A stretch of 18,366 bases of DNA from CAYVDH01 sp964450355 (GTDB taxonomy: Bacteria; Bacteroidota; Bacteroidia; NS11-12g; UBA955), in the NCBI GenBank assembly GCA_964450355.1, contig CAYVDH010000061.1, positions 1 to 18,366 on the forward strand, written 5' to 3'. Below, piece after piece: positions 16,017-18,366 of the stretch. The notes beneath the pieces were generated by a model, which did no database searches, was not told where the DNA came from, and worked only from the letters and a program-made list of their open reading frames with translations. The position numbers and the translations under genes were made by a program. Numbering within the stretch: the stretch's first letter is position 1; each line of letters opens with the position of its first letter.

Positions 16017-17156
16017 ATGATTGATTTTAATAAACCATATTTAACAGGTAATGAAACTCAATACATTCAAGATGCTGTAGCTACAGGTAAAATATCTGGC
16101 GATGGTACTTACACTAAAAAATGCCATCAATTTTTTGAAACAAAATTTGGTTTTAAAAAAGTATTATTAACTACCTCGTGTACAGATGCACTTGAAATGG
16201 CTGCTTTACTAATAAACATTCAGCCAGGTGATGAAGTTATCATGCCGTCTTATACTTTTGTTTCAACTGCAAATGCATTTGTACTTCGAGGGGCAATAAT
16301 TAAATTTGTTGATTCTCAAGCTCACCATCCTAACATGGATGTAAATTTAATTGAACCTTTAATTAACAATAAAACAAAAGCTATAGTTCCAGTTCATTAT
16401 GCAGGAAATGCTTGCGATATGGACTCCATCATGGACCTTGCAAAAAAATACAATTTATGGGTAATAGAAGATGCCGCTCAAGCTATTGATAGTTATTATA
16501 AAGGTAAACCTTTAGGAAGTATTGGTCATCTGGCTGCTTTTTCATTTCATGAAACTAAAAACATCATTTCTGGTGAAGGAGGTATGTTGTCTATCAATGA
16601 TGAAACTTTAATTAAAAGAGCTGAAATAATCAGAGAAAAAGGAACTAATAGAAGTCAGTTTTTCAGAGGCGAAGTCGATAAATACGGTTGGGTTGATATT
16701 GGTTCGTCATTTTTACCTTCCGAGATTATTGCTGCCTTTCTATATGCACAAATTGAAAATTTAGAAACGATACAAAACAAAAGAAAGTTCATCTGGGAAA
16801 CCTATTATAATGGCATTCATCAATGGGCCAAAAACAACAACATAGGTTTACCAGAAATACCCGATTATGCAACGAATAACGCTCATATGTTTTATTTGGA
16901 TTGCAAAAACATACAAAATAGAACTCTTCTTATAAATCACTTAAAATCAAATGGAATTCAGGCTGTTTTTCATTATTTATCATTGCATAAAAGCCCTTTT
17001 TATAAGGAAAAACACGATGGTAGAGAATTGCCTAATTGCGATAAATTCTCTGATTCTTTAGTTAGATTACCATTCTTTTATGAATTAAGTGAACAACAAC
17101 TTCAAAAGGTAATAAACACCATTAATACATTTCAAGTTACTTTATCAAACCCTTAA
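16017..17156 (+). CDS. rffA: dTDP-4-amino-4,6-dideoxygalactose transaminase (WecE/RffA), DegT/DnrJ/EryC1 family
   Basis: The 379-residue PLP enzyme is close to E. coli WecE/RffA along the whole length: FNKPYLTGNE, GKISGDGTYT (24-33), LLTTSCTDALEMAALL (50-65), GDEVIMPSYTFVSTANAFVLRG from 71 on, VPVHYAG (124-130), EDAAQ (151-155, Asp152 contacting the PLP ring nitrogen), SFHETKN (176-182) with Lys181 as the Schiff-base lysine, EIIREKGTNRSQFFRG and DIGSSFLPSE. In E. coli WecE transfers an amino group from glutamate to dTDP-4-keto-6-deoxyglucose to make dTDP-Fuc4N, used in enterobacterial common antigen; here the sugar probably enters the surface glycan. The dTDP-sugar supply genes (rmlA and rmlB types) are not in the window. 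The ATG start is 2 bases after the FAD gene. Confidence 0.95.
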   Translation: MIDFNKPYLTGNETQYIQDAVATGKISGDGTYTKKCHQFFETKFGFKKVLLTTSCTDALEMAALLINIQPGDEVIMPSYTFVSTANAFVLRGAIIKFVDSQAHHPNMDVNLIEPLINNKTKAIVPVHYAGNACDMDSIMDLAKKYNLWVIEDAAQAIDSYYKGKPLGSIGHLAAFSFHETKNIISGEGGMLSINDETLIKRAEIIREKGTNRSQFFRGEVDKYGWVDIGSSFLPSEIIAAFLYAQIENLETIQNKRKFIWETYYNGIHQWAKNNNIGLPEIPDYATNNAHMFYLDCKNIQNRTLLINHLKSNGIQAVFHYLSLHKSPFYKEKHDGRELPNCDKFSDSLVRLPFFYELSEQQLQKVINTINTFQVTLSNP

Positions 17157-17176
17157 TTTTTATAACTCATAAATTG
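17154..17176 (+). promoter_or_regulatory. Gene junction with ambiguous start codon (TAATT versus downstream TTG)
   Basis: The WecE stop TAA (17154-17156) is followed directly by TT, making TAATT where junctions at 7459 and 8550 have TAATG. The codons from ATT at 17156 spell IFITHK in the frame of the downstream GT4 gene, ahead of the first conventional start (TTG 17174-17176). This site decides whether the glycosyltransferase has its first strand. Confidence 0.5.
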
Positions 17177-18301
17177 GAAGATTCCCTGATTCAAAAGGAA
17201 ATTTCCAACTTTAAAGAATTCAATATAACATTTGAATTGGGTTATGAAATTGGGAATTCTAAAGATATCAATGAATACAAAATTGTATATCAAAAACTGA
17301 ATTTTTATCAATTGTATATCCAACATTATTATATGTGGATTATTGCAATGAATGAAGTATTTATTTATCTAAAAAGAGGTTGTTCTTTAGCTTTTATAAG
17401 AGATTTCTTAGCCTCTTTAAAAAACACCATTTCCAGAGCTGTTTATATTCAAAACAAATGGACAGAAAATACAAAGTTTTATTCTTATTTTTTTGATGAT
17501 GTTGCCTTAAGTTTAGCCATTTTAAAAAGAAAAAAAAGTCAAATAAACATATTTTCAAGAACTCACGGTTTTGAAACATACGATGAACAAGCGCCATTTA
17601 AACACATCCCATTTCAAGCCTTTAAAATTAAATATTTTGATGCCATATTACCAGTATCAAATCAAGGAGCAAACCACTTAAGGCATTTATTTCCCTTGTA
17701 TAAAGATAAAATTAATTCATTGTACTTAGGAACAAATTCTCATTCCTACATTAATCCTTTTGCAAATGATGTTCATATTGTCACTTGTGCTTATGTAAGA
17801 AAAGTTAAAAGACTTTATTTAATGCCTGAATTATTAAAGTCCTTAGACATTAAAGTTACATGGTCTCATATTGGAGAAGGAGATGATTTTGAAGAGTTAA
17901 AAAACAGTTCTAAAAATTTACCTGACAATATAAAAGTTCAATTTTTAGGAAATCAATTAGCATCACAAATAATGGAATTTTATAAACACACTCCCATTAC
18001 TTGTATAGTAAGTTTGAGTAGTTCAGAAGGATTACCTCTTAGCATGATGGAAGCTATAAGCTTTGGAATACCAATCATTTCCACTGATGTTGGTGGATGT
18101 AGTGAAATTGTGACTAATTCCACCGGATTTTTAATACCAAAAAATGTAAATACTAATGACTTTATAGATGCATTAAAACAATTATTGCAATCAAATATTA
18201 ATTCTATTCAAGGAAGAAATTCAGTAAAATCTTTTTGGCAAAGTCAATTTTCTGCTGAAAAAAATTATATAAAATTAAAAAATAAAATGGATTTACGTTG
18301 A
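17174..18301 (+). CDS. GT4-family glycosyltransferase (start uncertain)
   Basis: From a TTG the frame encodes 375 residues with a GT4 C-terminal domain: IFSRTHGFE (126-134), ILPVSNQG (158-165), TWSHIGEGDDF (229-239), LPDNIKVQFLGNQ, and the E-x7-E motif EGLPLSMME (Glu285 and Glu293), then IISTDVGGCSEIV. It is homologous to the GT4 enzyme at 1338. The N terminus looks short: the family's first beta strand (LFLFTE in the other copy) is missing after the TTG, but the codons just upstream in the same frame spell LIFITHK, which suits that strand. An ATT at 17156 overlaps the preceding stop exactly as TAATG junctions do elsewhere here, so the true start may be there or may have been mutated. Its stop overlaps the next start by 4 bases. 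Confidence 0.85.
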   Translation: MEDSLIQKEISNFKEFNITFELGYEIGNSKDINEYKIVYQKLNFYQLYIQHYYMWIIAMNEVFIYLKRGCSLAFIRDFLASLKNTISRAVYIQNKWTENTKFYSYFFDDVALSLAILKRKKSQINIFSRTHGFETYDEQAPFKHIPFQAFKIKYFDAILPVSNQGANHLRHLFPLYKDKINSLYLGTNSHSYINPFANDVHIVTCAYVRKVKRLYLMPELLKSLDIKVTWSHIGEGDDFEELKNSSKNLPDNIKVQFLGNQLASQIMEFYKHTPITCIVSLSSSEGLPLSMMEAISFGIPIISTDVGGCSEIVTNSTGFLIPKNVNTNDFIDALKQLLQSNINSIQGRNSVKSFWQSQFSAEKNYIKLKNKMDLR

Positions 18302-18366
18302 TTCTTTTAAAATTATTATTAGGTATAGGTATTTTATTATCAATAAGTTACTTATTTTCTTTTTTA
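18298..18366 (+). CDS. Membrane protein, N-terminal fragment (runs off the window)
   Basis: A TTG that overlaps the preceding TGA stop by 4 bases opens a frame that reaches the window end with 23 codons. The peptide begins MILLKLLLGIGILLSISYLF, almost entirely hydrophobic, which suits a first membrane span after a very short N terminus. The same TTGA overlap occurs at 5602, which supports the start. In a locus of this type the gene may encode a polymerase, flippase or ligase of the glycan (Wzy, Wzx or O-antigen ligase type), but nothing in 23 residues can decide that, and a small membrane protein of another kind is equally possible. Confidence 0.6.
   Translation, partial: MILLKLLLGIGILLSISYLFSFL

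Noticed and set aside
17157..17173. A promoter or terminator in the largest gap
   Set aside because: The gap has only 17 bases, shows no hairpin, and TATAACT there is better explained as codons of an extended reading frame.

Overview
The window is an AT-rich (by eye around 70% A+T), densely packed, one-directional gene block in which all 19 genes lie on the + strand. Codon use, amino-acid style and gene families suggest a low-GC member of the Bacteroidota. That is an inference from composition and family resemblance, since no taxonomic marker gene is present. The content is a surface-glycan (O-antigen, capsule or exopolysaccharide) biosynthesis locus. No gap between genes exceeds 17 bases, several genes overlap at stop/start junctions, and I see no terminator or internal promoter, so the block reads as the interior of one long operon. 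No tRNA, rRNA, CRISPR array, insertion sequence or origin was seen.

Layout. (1) Bases 1-562 hold the 3' part of an AAA-type ATPase with a C-terminal winged helix. (2) 566-1330 encodes a HisF2/AglZ-type cyclase homologue of the acetamidino-sugar pathway; its usual partners (HisH and WbpG types) are not in the window. (3) 1338-5605 holds a GT4 glycosyltransferase, an AsnB-type glutamine amidotransferase and a second GT4-like enzyme. (4) 5602-9070 is a four-gene carbamoylation cassette: NodU/CmcH-type O-carbamoyltransferase, membrane-anchored SGNH hydrolase, a 49-residue DUF5989-type membrane microprotein and an SxtJ-type membrane protein. Its gene content matches sxtI-L of the saxitoxin cluster. 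(5) 9080-12384 holds a GT-A-type glycosyltransferase, an FkbM methyltransferase, a WbqC family protein and a GtrB/DPM1-like polyprenyl-phosphate glycosyltransferase. (6) 12389-17156 is a distinctive module: a TylF-like methyltransferase homologue with a changed metal site, two tandem paralogous DAO-type FAD oxidoreductases sharing an unusual C-terminal extension, and a WecE/RffA sugar aminotransferase. (7) 17174-18301 is another GT4 enzyme, followed by the first 23 codons of a membrane protein that runs off the window.

Together the genes could supply an amino-deoxy sugar (WecE makes dTDP-Fuc4N in other bacteria), decorate residues with carbamoyl, methyl, amide or amidino groups, and join the sugars into a repeat unit. 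The two least explained parts, and the best candidates for new biology, are the MT-like/FAD/FAD/WecE module, in particular the paired oxidoreductases, and the carbamoyltransferase accessory cassette with its two small membrane proteins of unknown role.
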